Position numbers and translations under genes: made by a program. The notes under the pieces were generated by a model. That model was given only the letters and a program-made list of their open reading frames with translations. It did no database searches and was not told where the DNA came from. Shown one piece after another: positions 8,622 through 17,843 of a stretch of 64,000 bases of DNA. The stretch spans positions 62,001 to 126,000 of the forward strand of contig CAUGRT010000003.1 of the NCBI GenBank assembly GCA_959602045.1, written 5' to 3'. Source of the DNA: an uncultured Clostridia bacterium. GTDB lineage: Bacteria > Bacillota > Clostridia > UBA1381. Numbering within the stretch: the first letter of the stretch is position 1; every line of letters begins with the position of its first letter.

Positions 8622-9539
8622 ATGCCGATTCGTATACCCGACAAGCTGCCTGCAACAAAGCAGCTGAGAAATGAGAATATTTTTGTCATGTCGGAAACAA
8701 AGGCAATGCATCAGGATATCCGACCGCTAAAAATCGTAATTGTGAATTTGATGCCTACAAAAATAACCACAGAAACACAGCTTTTGCGGCTTCTTTCCAA
8801 TTCGCCGTTACAGGTGGAAATAGACTTTTTGCAAATGGAATCTCACCGTTCCAAAAACACGCCGTTGGAGCATTTGAAAACCTTTTACAAGTCCTTTGAC
8901 GAAATCAAAAATTCAAAATTTGACGGCATGATTATCACCGGCGCACCGGTTGAAAATATGGATTTTGAAGAAGTCGATTATTGGGATGAATTGGTGAAAA
9001 TTATGGAGTGGTCAAAAACGCATGTCACCTCCACCCTGCATATTTGCTGGGCAGCACAGGCAGGGTTATATTATCATTACGGGATTCCCAAATATCCACT
9101 CAAAGAGAAATGCTCCGGGATTTTCAAGCACCGGGTTCATCGCCGCACCGCAAAGCTGGTACGCGGTTTTGATCAGGAATTTTATGCACCCCATTCCAGA
9201 AATACCGAGGTTCGCGCAGAGGACATCCGAAAGGTACGCGGTCTTGAGATTCTCGCTGATTCCAAAGAAGCCGGTGTCTATATCGTATTCACAAAGGGCG
9301 GAAGAAAAATCTTTGTGATGGGTCATGCCGAATACGATGTCAATACTTTAAGGGACGAATATTATCGCGACCTTGACAAGGGGCTGAATCCGCAGATTCC
9401 GAAACACTACTTCCCCGGAAATGACCCTTGCAGAAAGCCTGTCGCCAACTGGCGTTCCCATGCAAATTTATTGTTCTCCAACTGGCTGAACTATTTTGTT
9501 TATCAAATTACGCCTTATGATATTGATGAAATTCAATAA
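8622..9539 (+). CDS. metA: Homoserine O-acetyltransferase, MetA type
   Basis: The 305-residue protein begins MPIRIPDKLPA, as MetA proteins do, and keeps the catalytic Cys142 (HICWAAQAG), His235 and Glu237 (MGHAEYD). It activates homoserine for methionine synthesis. Residue 111 is Glu (GAPVE); in characterised MetA enzymes Glu at this position goes with acetyl-CoA use and Gly with succinyl-CoA use, so acetyl transfer is predicted. ATG 8622 is chosen for the AAAGGAGGGG just before it and for the family start; the frame is open further upstream through the leader. The gene stands alone with its own promoter and a terminator shared with the convergent araC-type gene. Confidence 0.93.
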   Translation: MPIRIPDKLPATKQLRNENIFVMSETKAMHQDIRPLKIVIVNLMPTKITTETQLLRLLSNSPLQVEIDFLQMESHRSKNTPLEHLKTFYKSFDEIKNSKFDGMIITGAPVENMDFEEVDYWDELVKIMEWSKTHVTSTLHICWAAQAGLYYHYGIPKYPLKEKCSGIFKHRVHRRTAKLVRGFDQEFYAPHSRNTEVRAEDIRKVRGLEILADSKEAGVYIVFTKGGRKIFVMGHAEYDVNTLRDEYYRDLDKGLNPQIPKHYFPGNDPCRKPVANWRSHANLLFSNWLNYFVYQITPYDIDEIQ

Positions 9540-9543
9540 AAAT

Positions 9544-9582
9544 AGGATATGCGGATTCATTTTCCGTATATCCTGTTTTTTT
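9544..9582. terminator. Bidirectional terminator between metA and the AraC-type gene
   Basis: A 12-bp stem (9544-9555 with 9563-9574, one G-U pair) is followed by seven T. It ends metA and overlaps the end of the convergent regulator gene. Confidence 0.8.
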
Positions 9583-10426
9583 AGTTACTCTTTAACCGCC
9601 TGAATTTAAGCGGTGTAATCCCGATTTGCTTTTTAAACACCGTTGCAAAATAATTACTGCTGTTAAAGCCGCATTCAAATGCGATTTCTGTGACGGATTT
9701 TGAAGTCTTAATCAACAGTTTCTGCGCCTTTAAAAGCCGCCGCGTATTCAGATAGTCAATAAATGTATACCCTGTCAGCTCCCGAAATGCCTTTTCAAAA
9801 TGACTTTTACTGAGCGTCGCCGTCTGAGCCGCATAATCCACCGTAATATCCGCCGATATATTGTCCTCCAGCATATTGAGAACCCTTTTAATCTTCAGCT
9901 CCGTTTTGCTCGGCAATGTATTCGGTTTCAACGTCTGCTCTCCGGTACGCAGAAGAATAACGAAAATTTCGGTCAGTAAATTTTTAAGCATAACCTCGCA
10001 ATGCTTTGCGTTATTCTCATATTCAGCTGCAATTCGGTCAAAAACCGCGGTGATTCGCTCTATACAATCCTCCGGTACGGATACGCAATAGTCGCGAAAC
10101 AAGGATAAGACAGGCTCCCGAATCGAATCCTCTATGAAATTCTCCGTAAAATTCAGCAGTAGCCGCTCATGTCCGTATCGTGAAACTGAGGTTGTTTTGT
10201 GAATGGTATGAGGAGGAATTAAAATAATGTCGCCTCTCGAAACCCGAACGATTTTATTTTTGATAAAATAATTCCGTTTTCCGCTTAATAAAAAATACAG
10301 CTCATAACGATTATGCGCATGAGTTTTAAACACGTCAAACGGCCCATTCACCATGCGCCGCGAATAATAAAACTCTTTCTCGCCCAACTCCAGCATGTCA
10401 TTGGTAAATACTGAAGATGTCTTCAT
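9581..10426 (-). CDS. AraC-family transcriptional regulator with cupin sensor domain
   Basis: The 281-residue protein has an N-terminal cupin-like region with HAHNRYELYFLLSG, which often binds a sugar or other small ligand. The C-terminal part (about residues 180-281) has two helix-turn-helix motifs, including TLSKSHFEKAFRELTG and the AraC signature FECGFNSSNYFATVFKKQIG. The start ATG is preceded by AAGGGGG. It is divergent from uxaC, so control of glucuronate/galacturonate breakdown is a reasonable inference. The leader of this gene contains a palindromic repeat element (10448-10542) only 21 bases before the start codon. Confidence 0.88.
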   Translation of the reverse strand: MKTSSVFTNDMLELGEKEFYYSRRMVNGPFDVFKTHAHNRYELYFLLSGKRNYFIKNKIVRVSRGDIILIPPHTIHKTTSVSRYGHERLLLNFTENFIEDSIREPVLSLFRDYCVSVPEDCIERITAVFDRIAAEYENNAKHCEVMLKNLLTEIFVILLRTGEQTLKPNTLPSKTELKIKRVLNMLEDNISADITVDYAAQTATLSKSHFEKAFRELTGYTFIDYLNTRRLLKAQKLLIKTSKSVTEIAFECGFNSSNYFATVFKKQIGITPLKFRRLKSN

Positions 10427-10447
10427 ATTCTTTCCCCCTTTTTGCTA

Positions 10448-10542
10448 AGACGTTTCATATGTTTTTCATTCTATGAAGGCGAGTTCCGCGCAGCGTAGCG
10501 GATGTTTGAGCCGCAATAGAATGAAAAATATATGAAACGTCT
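10448..10542 (-). repeat. Palindromic intergenic element, copy 1
   Basis: The 27-bp arms (10448-10474 and 10516-10542) are complementary at 26 positions and form a G-U pair at the other. They flank a 41-base core that, read on the minus strand, matches the core of the other copies (GGCTCAAACATCCGCTACG and onward). It lies 21 bases before the AraC-type start and, if the weak minus-strand promoter TTTAAA-17-TATAAT at 10573-10601 is real, inside that mRNA leader. Confidence 0.85.
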
Positions 10543-10653
10543 CTCCGCTCACTTCGGTTCACACCCACCTGTATTATATCATAAAAAAAGAATATTTTAA
10601 AGTTTTTTTCAAAAAAAAAGCATATTATGATAGAAAATTAAAAAATAATTTTG

Positions 10654-10659
10654 TATAAT
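10654..10659 (+). promoter_or_regulatory. Likely -10 box of uxaC
   Basis: TATAAT lies about 60 bases before the uxaC start with no good -35 box upstream. This pattern fits a promoter that depends on an activator such as the divergent AraC-type protein. Confidence 0.45.
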
Positions 10660-10719
10660 GAATAGGAACTGCAAATCAGATATGCAGATTTATCAATATT
10701 TTAAGGACGGTGTTACACG

Positions 10720-12081
10720 ATGAGTTTTATCCATGACGATTTTATGTTAAAGGGCGAAACAGCAAAAAAGTTATATCACGAATTTGCGGAAAACATGCCG
10801 ATAATTGACTATCACTGCCATCTCTCGCCGCAGATGATAGCAGAAAACTACCAATTTAAAAATGCCTATGATTTATTTTTGGGCGGCGATCACTATAAAT
10901 GGCGTTTGATGCGTTCCAACGGCGTTGATGAAGAGTACATCACCGGCAATGCAGACGATTATGCGAAATTTATGGAATTTGCAAAAACCGTTCCGCTGAT
11001 GATCGGAAATCCGATGTACCACTGGACGCATCTGGAGCTAAAGCGGTATTTCGGTATTGATAAAACCTTATCCGAGGATACTTGCGAGGAAATCTGGAAC
11101 ACCTGCAATGAATGTTTAAAGAAAGAGGAATTTAGAGCGCAGGGATTAATTGAAAGATCCAATGTAAAAGTAATCTGCACAACGGATGATCCGGCAGACG
11201 ATTTAAAATATCATGAGCAGCTCAAGAATTTCTCAACCAAAATCCTCCCCACATTCCGTCCCGATAAAGCGGTCGAAATCGCAAAAGAAACGTTTATCCC
11301 CTACATAAACAAAATAGGAATCCAAAGCTATGACGAGCTTTTAGCGTGGCTTGATGAAAGAATTGAATATTTTAATGCACACGGGTGCAGACTGTCAGAT
11401 CATGGCTTGGAATATGTTCCGTTTGCCGAGGGTGATGCAAAAGCCGTTTTTGAAAAGCGCATGAGTGATCAAGAGATTACCAAAAATGAGGAAAACATTT
11501 TCAAAACCGCCGTTCTCAAGCGCTGTGCGCAAAATTACACCCAATACGGATGGGCGATGCAGCTGCACATCGGCGCACTCAGAAATAATAACACAAAAAT
11601 GTATCGGAAATTAGGCGCGGATACCGGCTTTGATTCCATCAATGATTTGTGTATCGCCGAAGATTTATCCAAATTCATGGACAATCTTGAAGTATCGGAT
11701 TGCCTGCCTAAAACAATCTTATACACGCTAAACCCGAAAGATAACTACGTTCTGGCAACCATGCTCGGCAACTTCCAGAAAGCGCCCGTTCCGGGGAAAA
11801 TACAGTTTGGTTCCGGCTGGTGGTTTAACGATCAGCGCGACGGCATGGAAAACCAAATGCAGTCGCTTGCCAATCTCGGTCTGCTTGCTCGATTCGCGGG
11901 GATGCTGACGGATTCCAGAAGCTTTGTATCGTATCCCAGACATGAATATTTCAGAAGAATTTTATGCAATCTTCTGGGTAAATGGGTGGACGAGGGCGAA
12001 TATCCGAACGATATGAAAGCTTTAAAGAAAATCGTAGAGGGCATTTGCTATCAGAACGCCAAAGAGTATTTCAAATTTTAA
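10720..12081 (+). CDS. uxaC: Glucuronate (uronate) isomerase
   Basis: The 453-residue protein matches uronate isomerase: MSFIHDDFMLKGETAKKLYHE at the start, the metal-binding IIDYHCHLSP, CTTDDPADDL, the MQLHIGALRNNNTKM segment and PGKIQFGSGWWFNDQ. The enzyme converts glucuronate to fructuronate and galacturonate to tagaturonate, the first step of hexuronate breakdown. The ATG has AAGGACGG upstream. No uxaA, uxaB, kdgK or kdgA is nearby, so the pathway is either scattered or continues elsewhere. The divergent AraC-type regulator is the likely controller. Confidence 0.95.
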   Translation: MSFIHDDFMLKGETAKKLYHEFAENMPIIDYHCHLSPQMIAENYQFKNAYDLFLGGDHYKWRLMRSNGVDEEYITGNADDYAKFMEFAKTVPLMIGNPMYHWTHLELKRYFGIDKTLSEDTCEEIWNTCNECLKKEEFRAQGLIERSNVKVICTTDDPADDLKYHEQLKNFSTKILPTFRPDKAVEIAKETFIPYINKIGIQSYDELLAWLDERIEYFNAHGCRLSDHGLEYVPFAEGDAKAVFEKRMSDQEITKNEENIFKTAVLKRCAQNYTQYGWAMQLHIGALRNNNTKMYRKLGADTGFDSINDLCIAEDLSKFMDNLEVSDCLPKTILYTLNPKDNYVLATMLGNFQKAPVPGKIQFGSGWWFNDQRDGMENQMQSLANLGLLARFAGMLTDSRSFVSYPRHEYFRRILCNLLGKWVDEGEYPNDMKALKKIVEGICYQNAKEYFKF

Positions 12082-12105
12082 TAAATTTGTCTCCTGTTAT
12101 AATTT

Positions 12106-12148
12106 TGTACATGGGTTGTGAAATGTATCAGCCCATGTACATTTTTTT
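12106..12148 (+). terminator. Intrinsic terminator of uxaC
   Basis: A 10-bp stem (12106-12115 with 12132-12141) is followed by seven T. Confidence 0.8.
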
Positions 12149-12242
12149 ATGTTTTTAAATTGCCCGAATGGAAAAATCTTTTTTTGCATATACATTACAG
12201 ATGACGGTAAACCGTTAAACGGAAAGGCGGTGGAATGCGCTT

Positions 12243-12929
12243 GTGAAAAAAATTTATATTTTCCTTTTAATGCTCGGAATGTTGACAGGTGCTTTGACGC
12301 GATATGTTCCCTTAGACTATGCTTTTAATCCGGTAAAAGGAACGCAGAAAGTGGTGATTGATGCCGGGCATGGGGCACCCGATGGCGGAGCGGTCGGTGT
12401 GACAGGGGTTTTGGAAAAAGACGTTAATCTTGCAATTGCATTAAAAATTCAAGAATTGTTAGAGGGGCAAGGAATTCAAACCGTTCTCACCAGGGACTCG
12501 GACAACGGCTTGCATGACGGAACCGGAACGATTCGCAGTATGAAGGTAACGGATATGAAAAAACGGCTGGAAATCATCAATCATTCCGACGCGGATTTGT
12601 TTATATCCATTCACATGAACTCTTTCGGGAATCCATCAGCAAATGGGCTGCATGTTTTTTACGACCAGAAGCATGAATCCATCAAAGAACTGGCAGAGCA
12701 AATGCAAACGGCAATTTCTGATGCGACCGGCGCTCCGATGCACGATGTAAGACCGGCTGCCGCTACGCTGTATTTAATGAAAAACACAACAATTCCCGCA
12801 ATTTTGGTAGAGTGCGGCTTTCTCTCAAATCCCGAGGAAGAAAAAAAGCTCACCGATGATGATTACCAATCCCGGATTGCGTGGGCAATCGCCAAAACTC
12901 TAACCGAAAAAACACAAGATATGCCGTAA
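12243..12929 (+). CDS. cwlD: Spore N-acetylmuramoyl-L-alanine amidase
   Basis: This 228-residue protein starts with a hydrophobic signal/anchor segment (about residues 3-18), followed by a zinc amidase_3 domain with VIDAGHGAPDGGA, the metal-binding Glu in LEKDVNL, SIHMNSF and the catalytic VECGFLSN. Length and architecture fit CwlD, which with PdaA makes muramic-delta-lactam in the spore cortex. The start is GTG at 12243. About 40 bases upstream, CATATACATTAC resembles -10 boxes of sporulation sigma factors, but this is tentative. The gene stands alone between a terminator and the serC promoter. Confidence 0.88.
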   Translation: MKKIYIFLLMLGMLTGALTRYVPLDYAFNPVKGTQKVVIDAGHGAPDGGAVGVTGVLEKDVNLAIALKIQELLEGQGIQTVLTRDSDNGLHDGTGTIRSMKVTDMKKRLEIINHSDADLFISIHMNSFGNPSANGLHVFYDQKHESIKELAEQMQTAISDATGAPMHDVRPAAATLYLMKNTTIPAILVECGFLSNPEEEKKLTDDDYQSRIAWAIAKTLTEKTQDMP

Positions 12930-13029
12930 AAAAGCCCAAAATCCCCGAAATATAGACAAATTGATAAAAAATCAACAAAAACAATCGACATTTTTCTAAC
13001 AAAGAATATGGGAATCTCTGAAATTTATA

Positions 13030-13058
13030 TTGACTTAATTTCGGTTGTGGTATATAAT
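13030..13058 (+). promoter_or_regulatory. Promoter of the serC-serA operon
   Basis: TTGACT at 13030-13035 and TATAAT at 13053-13058 with a 17-base spacer form a near-consensus promoter. The leader is short (about 45 bases) and shows no T-box. Confidence 0.8.
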
Positions 13059-13109
13059 ATTAGATGATATTAACAACAAATGTTGTCTGTTTAGAAAGGA
13101 ATGGATGTA

Positions 13110-14189
13110 ATGAGCAGAGTATACAATTTTTCGGCAGGTCCTTCCATGCTTCCGCTGGAGGTTCTTGAGAAAGCACAGAAGGAAATGACCGAGTATGGCA
13201 CAACCGGAATGTCGGTCATGGAAATGAGCCATCGTTCGGCTGACTATAAGGAGATTATAGACGGAGCGGAGGCACTTGTGCGAGAGCTGATGAACGTACC
13301 GGATAATTATAAGGTATTGTTCCTTCAAGGGGGCGGTTCCACACAGTTCGCAATGATTCCGATGAACTTAGCAACAAAGAACAAAAAAGCAGATTATGTA
13401 ATCACTGGTCAATGGGCAAAGAAAGCAGCTTCCGAAGCGGAAAAATTCATCACCGTAAACAGAGTGGCTTCTTCTGCTGATAAGACCTTTTCATACATAC
13501 CCAAATTAGATAAGAGCACTTTTTCACCGGATGCAGACTATTTTTATATTTGCTACAACAACACGATTTACGGAACACGTTATACCGAGCTGCCCGACAC
13601 GGACGCGGTATTGGTAGCCGATATTTCATCCTGCGCAATGTCGGAAGAAATTGATGTATCCAAATTCGGTTTACTGTTTGCAGGCGCACAGAAGAATTTA
13701 GGTCCTGCCGGCGTAACACTGGTTATCGTAAGAGAAGATCTGATCGGTGAGGTTTTGGACGGAACACCGACCATGCTGAATTATCAGACACACGCTGACA
13801 ACGGCTCTATGTATAACACTCCGCCTACCTATGCAATTTATGTATTGAAATTGGTTCTGGAATGGATCAAGAGCAAGGGTGGTATTGCCGAGCTGCAAAA
13901 GGTCAATGAAGCTAAAGCAAAGATTCTTTATGATTTCCTGGATTCGTCCGAACTGTTTAAGGGAACGGTTGTTCCGGAGGATCGTTCATTGATGAATGTT
14001 CCGTTTGTAACGGGCAATGAAGAATTGGACGCTAAATTTGTAAAAGAAGCAAAGGCAGCCGGATTTGTGAATTTGAAAGGTCACAGAACGGTCGGCGGCA
14101 TGAGAGCCAGCATTTATAATGCAATGCCGGTTGAGGGCGTTGAAAAGCTTGTTGAGTTTATGAAGAAATTCGAAGCTGAAAATAAATAA
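13110..14189 (+). CDS. serC: Phosphoserine aminotransferase
   Basis: The 359-residue protein begins MSRVYNFSAGPSMLP, the usual SerC start, and carries the PLP-lysine segment GAQKNLGPAGVT. It makes 3-phosphoserine from 3-phosphohydroxypyruvate with glutamate as amino donor. ATG 13110 is chosen over ATG 13101 because AAAGGA touches the latter and stands nine bases from the former. It is followed 35 bases later by serA, so the operon covers the first two steps of serine synthesis; serB is not in the window. Confidence 0.95.
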   Translation: MSRVYNFSAGPSMLPLEVLEKAQKEMTEYGTTGMSVMEMSHRSADYKEIIDGAEALVRELMNVPDNYKVLFLQGGGSTQFAMIPMNLATKNKKADYVITGQWAKKAASEAEKFITVNRVASSADKTFSYIPKLDKSTFSPDADYFYICYNNTIYGTRYTELPDTDAVLVADISSCAMSEEIDVSKFGLLFAGAQKNLGPAGVTLVIVREDLIGEVLDGTPTMLNYQTHADNGSMYNTPPTYAIYVLKLVLEWIKSKGGIAELQKVNEAKAKILYDFLDSSELFKGTVVPEDRSLMNVPFVTGNEELDAKFVKEAKAAGFVNLKGHRTVGGMRASIYNAMPVEGVEKLVEFMKKFEAENK

Positions 14190-14224
14190 GATTTCATTTT
14201 TGAAGGGAGATTACTGAGATTATT

Positions 14225-15379
14225 ATGTATAATATTCTTACACTAAATAAAATCGCAAAATGCGGTCTGAACCAGTTAGGTGAAGCTTATACAATCACCG
14301 ACAACGAATCAATTGACGCAGACGGTATTATTTTGAGAAGCTTTAATATGCACGAAATGGAGCTTGGGAGCAATCTGAAAGCGATTGCCAGAGCCGGCGC
14401 CGGAACCAACAACATTCCGATTGACAAGTGTACTGAAAAGGGAATTGTCGTATTCAACACTCCCGGAGCGAATGCAAATGCCGTTAAAGAGGCAGTAATT
14501 GCCGGTCTGATGCTATCCTCCAGAGATATTATCGGCGGTATTGAATGGGCAAAGACGTTAACGGGCGATAACGTTGCAAAGCAGGTTGAAAAGGGCAAAT
14601 CCAACTTTGCCGGTTCCGAGATCAAAGGCAAGACCTTGGGTGTAATCGGCTTGGGTGCAATCGGTATTCTGGTTGCAAACGCAGCTTATGCGTTAGGCAT
14701 GGACGTAATCGGCTATGACCCCTATCTTTCGGTTGACGCTGCTTTAAAGCTTTCAAGACACGTAAAAAGAGTCAATGATCCGAAAGAGATTTATGAAACC
14801 TCCGATTATATCACAATTCACGTTCCGTATATGGAATCCACAAAGGATACGATCAATGCTGAAAACATCGCGACTATGAAGGATGGCGTGAAGATTCTGA
14901 ACTTTGCAAGAAATGGTTTGGTCAATAATGACGCAATCAAACAGGCTTTGGCAAGCGGCAAGGTTTCCAGTTATATTGTGGACTTCCCCAATGAGGAAAC
15001 CATCAATCAAAAAGGCATTATTGCAATTCCGCATTTGGGCGCTTCAACCGAAGAATCTGAGGATAACTGTGCTGTTATGGCATCCAGACAGCTTGCGGAT
15101 TATTTGGAGAACGGAAACATCGTAAATTCCGTCAACTTCCCCAACTGCTCACTTCCGGTAAGCGGTATTGGCAGAGTTGCGATTATCCATCAGAATGTTA
15201 AAAACGTAATCGGTCAGTTTACTGATGTTTTATCAGAAGTCAATATTTCCGATATGGTAAGCAAATCCAGAAATGACGTTGCTTATACAATCATCAATAC
15301 CGACCATGAGATCAATGATGAAATGATTCAGCAATTGCAATCCATCAATGAAGTCATTGCAGTAAGATTAATTCGGTAA
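14225..15379 (+). CDS. serA: D-3-phosphoglycerate dehydrogenase
   Basis: This 384-residue enzyme has the NAD-binding motif GVIGLGAIG (about residue 139) and the catalytic set of D-2-hydroxyacid dehydrogenases: Arg in FARNGL, Glu in the PNEE region and His in IPHLGAST. A C-terminal domain of about 70 residues resembles an ACT domain (NVIGQFTDVLSEVNISDM), which often binds serine for feedback control. It oxidises 3-phosphoglycerate to 3-phosphohydroxypyruvate, the substrate of SerC encoded just upstream. GGGAGA lies rather far (14 bases) from the ATG. A terminator follows. Confidence 0.95.
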   Translation: MYNILTLNKIAKCGLNQLGEAYTITDNESIDADGIILRSFNMHEMELGSNLKAIARAGAGTNNIPIDKCTEKGIVVFNTPGANANAVKEAVIAGLMLSSRDIIGGIEWAKTLTGDNVAKQVEKGKSNFAGSEIKGKTLGVIGLGAIGILVANAAYALGMDVIGYDPYLSVDAALKLSRHVKRVNDPKEIYETSDYITIHVPYMESTKDTINAENIATMKDGVKILNFARNGLVNNDAIKQALASGKVSSYIVDFPNEETINQKGIIAIPHLGASTEESEDNCAVMASRQLADYLENGNIVNSVNFPNCSLPVSGIGRVAIIHQNVKNVIGQFTDVLSEVNISDMVSKSRNDVAYTIINTDHEINDEMIQQLQSINEVIAVRLIR

Positions 15380-15386
15380 AAAACAC

Positions 15387-15419
15387 AAAGACTGTAAGAG
15401 GAATTTTACAGTCTTTTTT
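15387..15419 (+). terminator. Intrinsic terminator of serC-serA
   Basis: An 11-bp perfect stem (15387-15397 with 15406-15416) runs into a T tract. Confidence 0.8.
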
Positions 15420-15521
15420 AATTTTTGTTAAAAATCACAAGAATATATTGATTCTTTTCACAAAAACTATAACACAGGCACTCTGTACTCACAGTCGTTA
15501 TAGAGAAAGGAATGAATCACT

Positions 15522-16391
15522 ATGAGAAATATCCGTACGGACTTAGCTTTGGAAGCGCATCGTCTTTCAACGCAAGATGGAAAAGAAATCGAGGGCGTTA
15601 TTGTCACAAATCGTCAAGAGGGCGAGATTACGATTTCCAAAGTAGAAATTATCAATGATGCCGGTTCTGAAACCTTAGGCAAATCCATTGGCAATTACAT
15701 TACCATTGAATGTCCCACCATTCGGTATAGCGCTGACGACTCCCGGCGCGTTTGTTCCCAGATTGCGCAGGAAATCCGTAAAATGACAAAAATTGACCGA
15801 AATACCGTAACGCTGATTGTCGGATTAGGGAATCCCGAAATCACCCCCGATGCGCTCGGAACAGAGGTTGTTTCACATATTCTGATTACCCATCACCTCA
15901 AAAATCATATGCAGGAATATTTAAAAGAAGCCTTAGGTGAAGAAATCAGCGGCGTTTGCGCAATTACGCCCGGTGTATTGGGAACTACCGGTATTGAAAC
16001 CGTGGAAACGATCAAGGGAATTGCAGCGCATATCAAGCCGGATTTAATTATTGCCATAGACGCACTGGCAGCCGGTGAAATTCAGCGCGTTTCCAATACC
16101 ATTCAAATCAGCGATGCCGGGATTCAGCCCGGCTCCGGAGTGGGTAATAACCGCGCCGGCATGAATGAAGAAACTCTGGGTACAAAAGTAATCTCCATCG
16201 GGGTCCCGACCGTCATTGACGCCCGTAATATTTCCGATATGGAAATTCCTCAGGAGCTGTCACCGTTAATGGTCACAACAAAGGATATTGATTTGGTTAT
16301 CAAAAAATGCGCCAAAACCATTGCCGACGGCATCAATCTCGCATTGCATAAAAATATTACATTAGAAGAAATATTAGCCTTTACGGGTTGA
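15522..16391 (+). CDS. gpr: Germination (GPR) endopeptidase
   Basis: The 289-residue protein starts with RTDLALEAH, which resembles the autocleavage region of GPR zymogens. It contains conserved segments LIVGLGNPEITPDALG, ITPGVLGTTGIET and DLIIAIDALAA, and the PGSGVGNNR region. GPR degrades small acid-soluble spore proteins at germination and is made as an inactive precursor inside the developing spore. The ATG has AAAGGAATG upstream. Upstream at 15467-15503 a 7-bp inverted repeat spans about 37 bases; I could not assign a clear forespore promoter. The next gene has its own promoter overlapping the gpr stop codon. Confidence 0.93.
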   Translation: MRNIRTDLALEAHRLSTQDGKEIEGVIVTNRQEGEITISKVEIINDAGSETLGKSIGNYITIECPTIRYSADDSRRVCSQIAQEIRKMTKIDRNTVTLIVGLGNPEITPDALGTEVVSHILITHHLKNHMQEYLKEALGEEISGVCAITPGVLGTTGIETVETIKGIAAHIKPDLIIAIDALAAGEIQRVSNTIQISDAGIQPGSGVGNNRAGMNEETLGTKVISIGVPTVIDARNISDMEIPQELSPLMVTTKDIDLVIKKCAKTIADGINLALHKNITLEEILAFTG

Positions 16392-16416
16392 CAGATTTTA
16401 AAAAATAGAGTAAGAT
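16388..16416 (+). promoter_or_regulatory. Promoter of the M16 peptidase gene pair
   Basis: TTGACA at 16388-16393 overlaps the gpr stop codon, and TAAGAT at 16411-16416 follows after 17 bases. A small 7-bp hairpin follows in the leader near 16427. Confidence 0.7.
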
Positions 16417-16491
16417 ATATTACAAGAACAGGAGGATTTATCCTGTTTTGATTGAAAGACCACAAAAAACAGGAAAGGATTGAACAAATAT

Positions 16492-17766
16492 ATGCAGGAA
16501 ATCAGCATTAATCAGAATATTACTTTAAAATATATCCCGATGACGAAGTTAAAAACGACAACGGTCGGTCTGTTTATTCATCGACCGCTCAACAAGGAAG
16601 AAGCGTCAATGAATGCACTTCTCCCCTATGTGCTTCGCCGCGGCTGTAAACTGTGCCCCGATACCGAAGCGCTTTCAAAATATCTTGAAAACCTGTACGG
16701 TGCCTCTCTTTCAGGTACAGTCATTAAACGCGGAGAGGATCAGATTCTTTATTTCGATGCAGAAACCATTTCCAATCCCTACGCCCCCAACGGTGAGGAT
16801 TTGTTGGGAGATTTGGTTCGGCTGCTGCTGTCGGTTGTCCTTGAACCTGCGGTAACGGACGATTCCTTTGATGAAGCCGTTGTCAAGCAGGAAAAGGATA
16901 ATGCGAAGGACAGAATTTTATCGTTGATGAATGACAAGAGAAGCTATGCGTCTTTACGCTGCATTGAAGAAATGTGTGAGGGAGAAGCTTTTGCGATTTC
17001 GCGATTAGGCACGGTAGAGGATGTCGATAAGATCGGCGCAAAATCCTTGTACTGCTACTATCGTTCCATTCTTCCCTCTTCCCCGATTGATATTTACATT
17101 TGCGGTGACGCGGACATGGACAAGCTGGAAACGATTGTACGGGATGCCGTTCAGAATATCAGCTTCACAACGCCGATTTTGCCGCAGACCGAAATTCTGC
17201 AAAAATCCGTTCCGGTGAAAAATGTTTCCGAGGAAATGGATGTTGTGCAAGGGAAACTGGCAATCGGATTCAGAACCAACATCAAGCCCACCGACGCTGA
17301 TTATCCGGCGCTGACAGTCATGAACAGCGTATTCGGCTCTGGTGCTCATTCCAAGCTTTTCAACAACGTCCGTGAAAAGCTCAGTCTGGCATATTATGCT
17401 TCAACGCAGCTCGAAAAATTCAAAGGACTGATGATTATCAATGCCGGAATTGAATTTAAAAATTTTGAAAGCGCCTATAATGAATCACTTGCACAATTAG
17501 AGGAAGTCAAAAAAGGAAACATCTCCGATTTAGAGTATACCTCAAGCATTAATGCATTACTCAATTCTCTGGAAAGCTACCGCGATGATCAGAGATCACT
17601 GCAAAATTTCTGTCTCGGTGAATACATCGCCGGAACAAACCGCGATATTGAAACAGTAAAACAGCAAATTCAAAAAGTTACAATAGCAGATATTCAAAAA
17701 GTGGCGTCAAAGCTTGAATTGGATACGGTATATTTCCTAAAAGGAAACAGCAAAACGGAGGACTAA
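16492..17766 (+). CDS. M16-family peptidase-like protein without zinc motif (YmfF type)
   Basis: The 424-residue protein has the two-lobed M16 (insulinase-like) fold by similarity of segments such as NALLPYVLRRGC and FGSGAHSKLFNNVREKLSLAYYASTQLEKFKG. The HXXEH zinc motif is absent from the N-terminal lobe. This matches YmfF of Bacillus, the non-catalytic partner of YmfH. The following gene encodes the partner with an intact motif, so the two probably form a heterodimer that cleaves peptides; no substrate is known to me. ATG 16492 is chosen, with AGGAAAGG upstream; a TTG at 16480 is too close to that site. Confidence 0.85.
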   Translation: MQEISINQNITLKYIPMTKLKTTTVGLFIHRPLNKEEASMNALLPYVLRRGCKLCPDTEALSKYLENLYGASLSGTVIKRGEDQILYFDAETISNPYAPNGEDLLGDLVRLLLSVVLEPAVTDDSFDEAVVKQEKDNAKDRILSLMNDKRSYASLRCIEEMCEGEAFAISRLGTVEDVDKIGAKSLYCYYRSILPSSPIDIYICGDADMDKLETIVRDAVQNISFTTPILPQTEILQKSVPVKNVSEEMDVVQGKLAIGFRTNIKPTDADYPALTVMNSVFGSGAHSKLFNNVREKLSLAYYASTQLEKFKGLMIINAGIEFKNFESAYNESLAQLEEVKKGNISDLEYTSSINALLNSLESYRDDQRSLQNFCLGEYIAGTNRDIETVKQQIQKVTIADIQKVASKLELDTVYFLKGNSKTED

Positions 17767-17843
17767 CGTAAAAAACAAACAGCACATGCTTGCTTTTTCA
17801 CGTTAGATTTATGCCGCTATCGGCGGCGGAATGGAGGATTCAA

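Noticed and set aside
10448..10542. Palindromic element as a plain terminator or integron attC site
   Set aside because: No T tract follows the stem in either direction, and the attC boxes (GTTRRRY-type) and an integrase are missing.
13059..13109. T-box leader before serC
   Set aside because: The leader is only about 45 bases and has no T-box (TGGNACCGCG) sequence.
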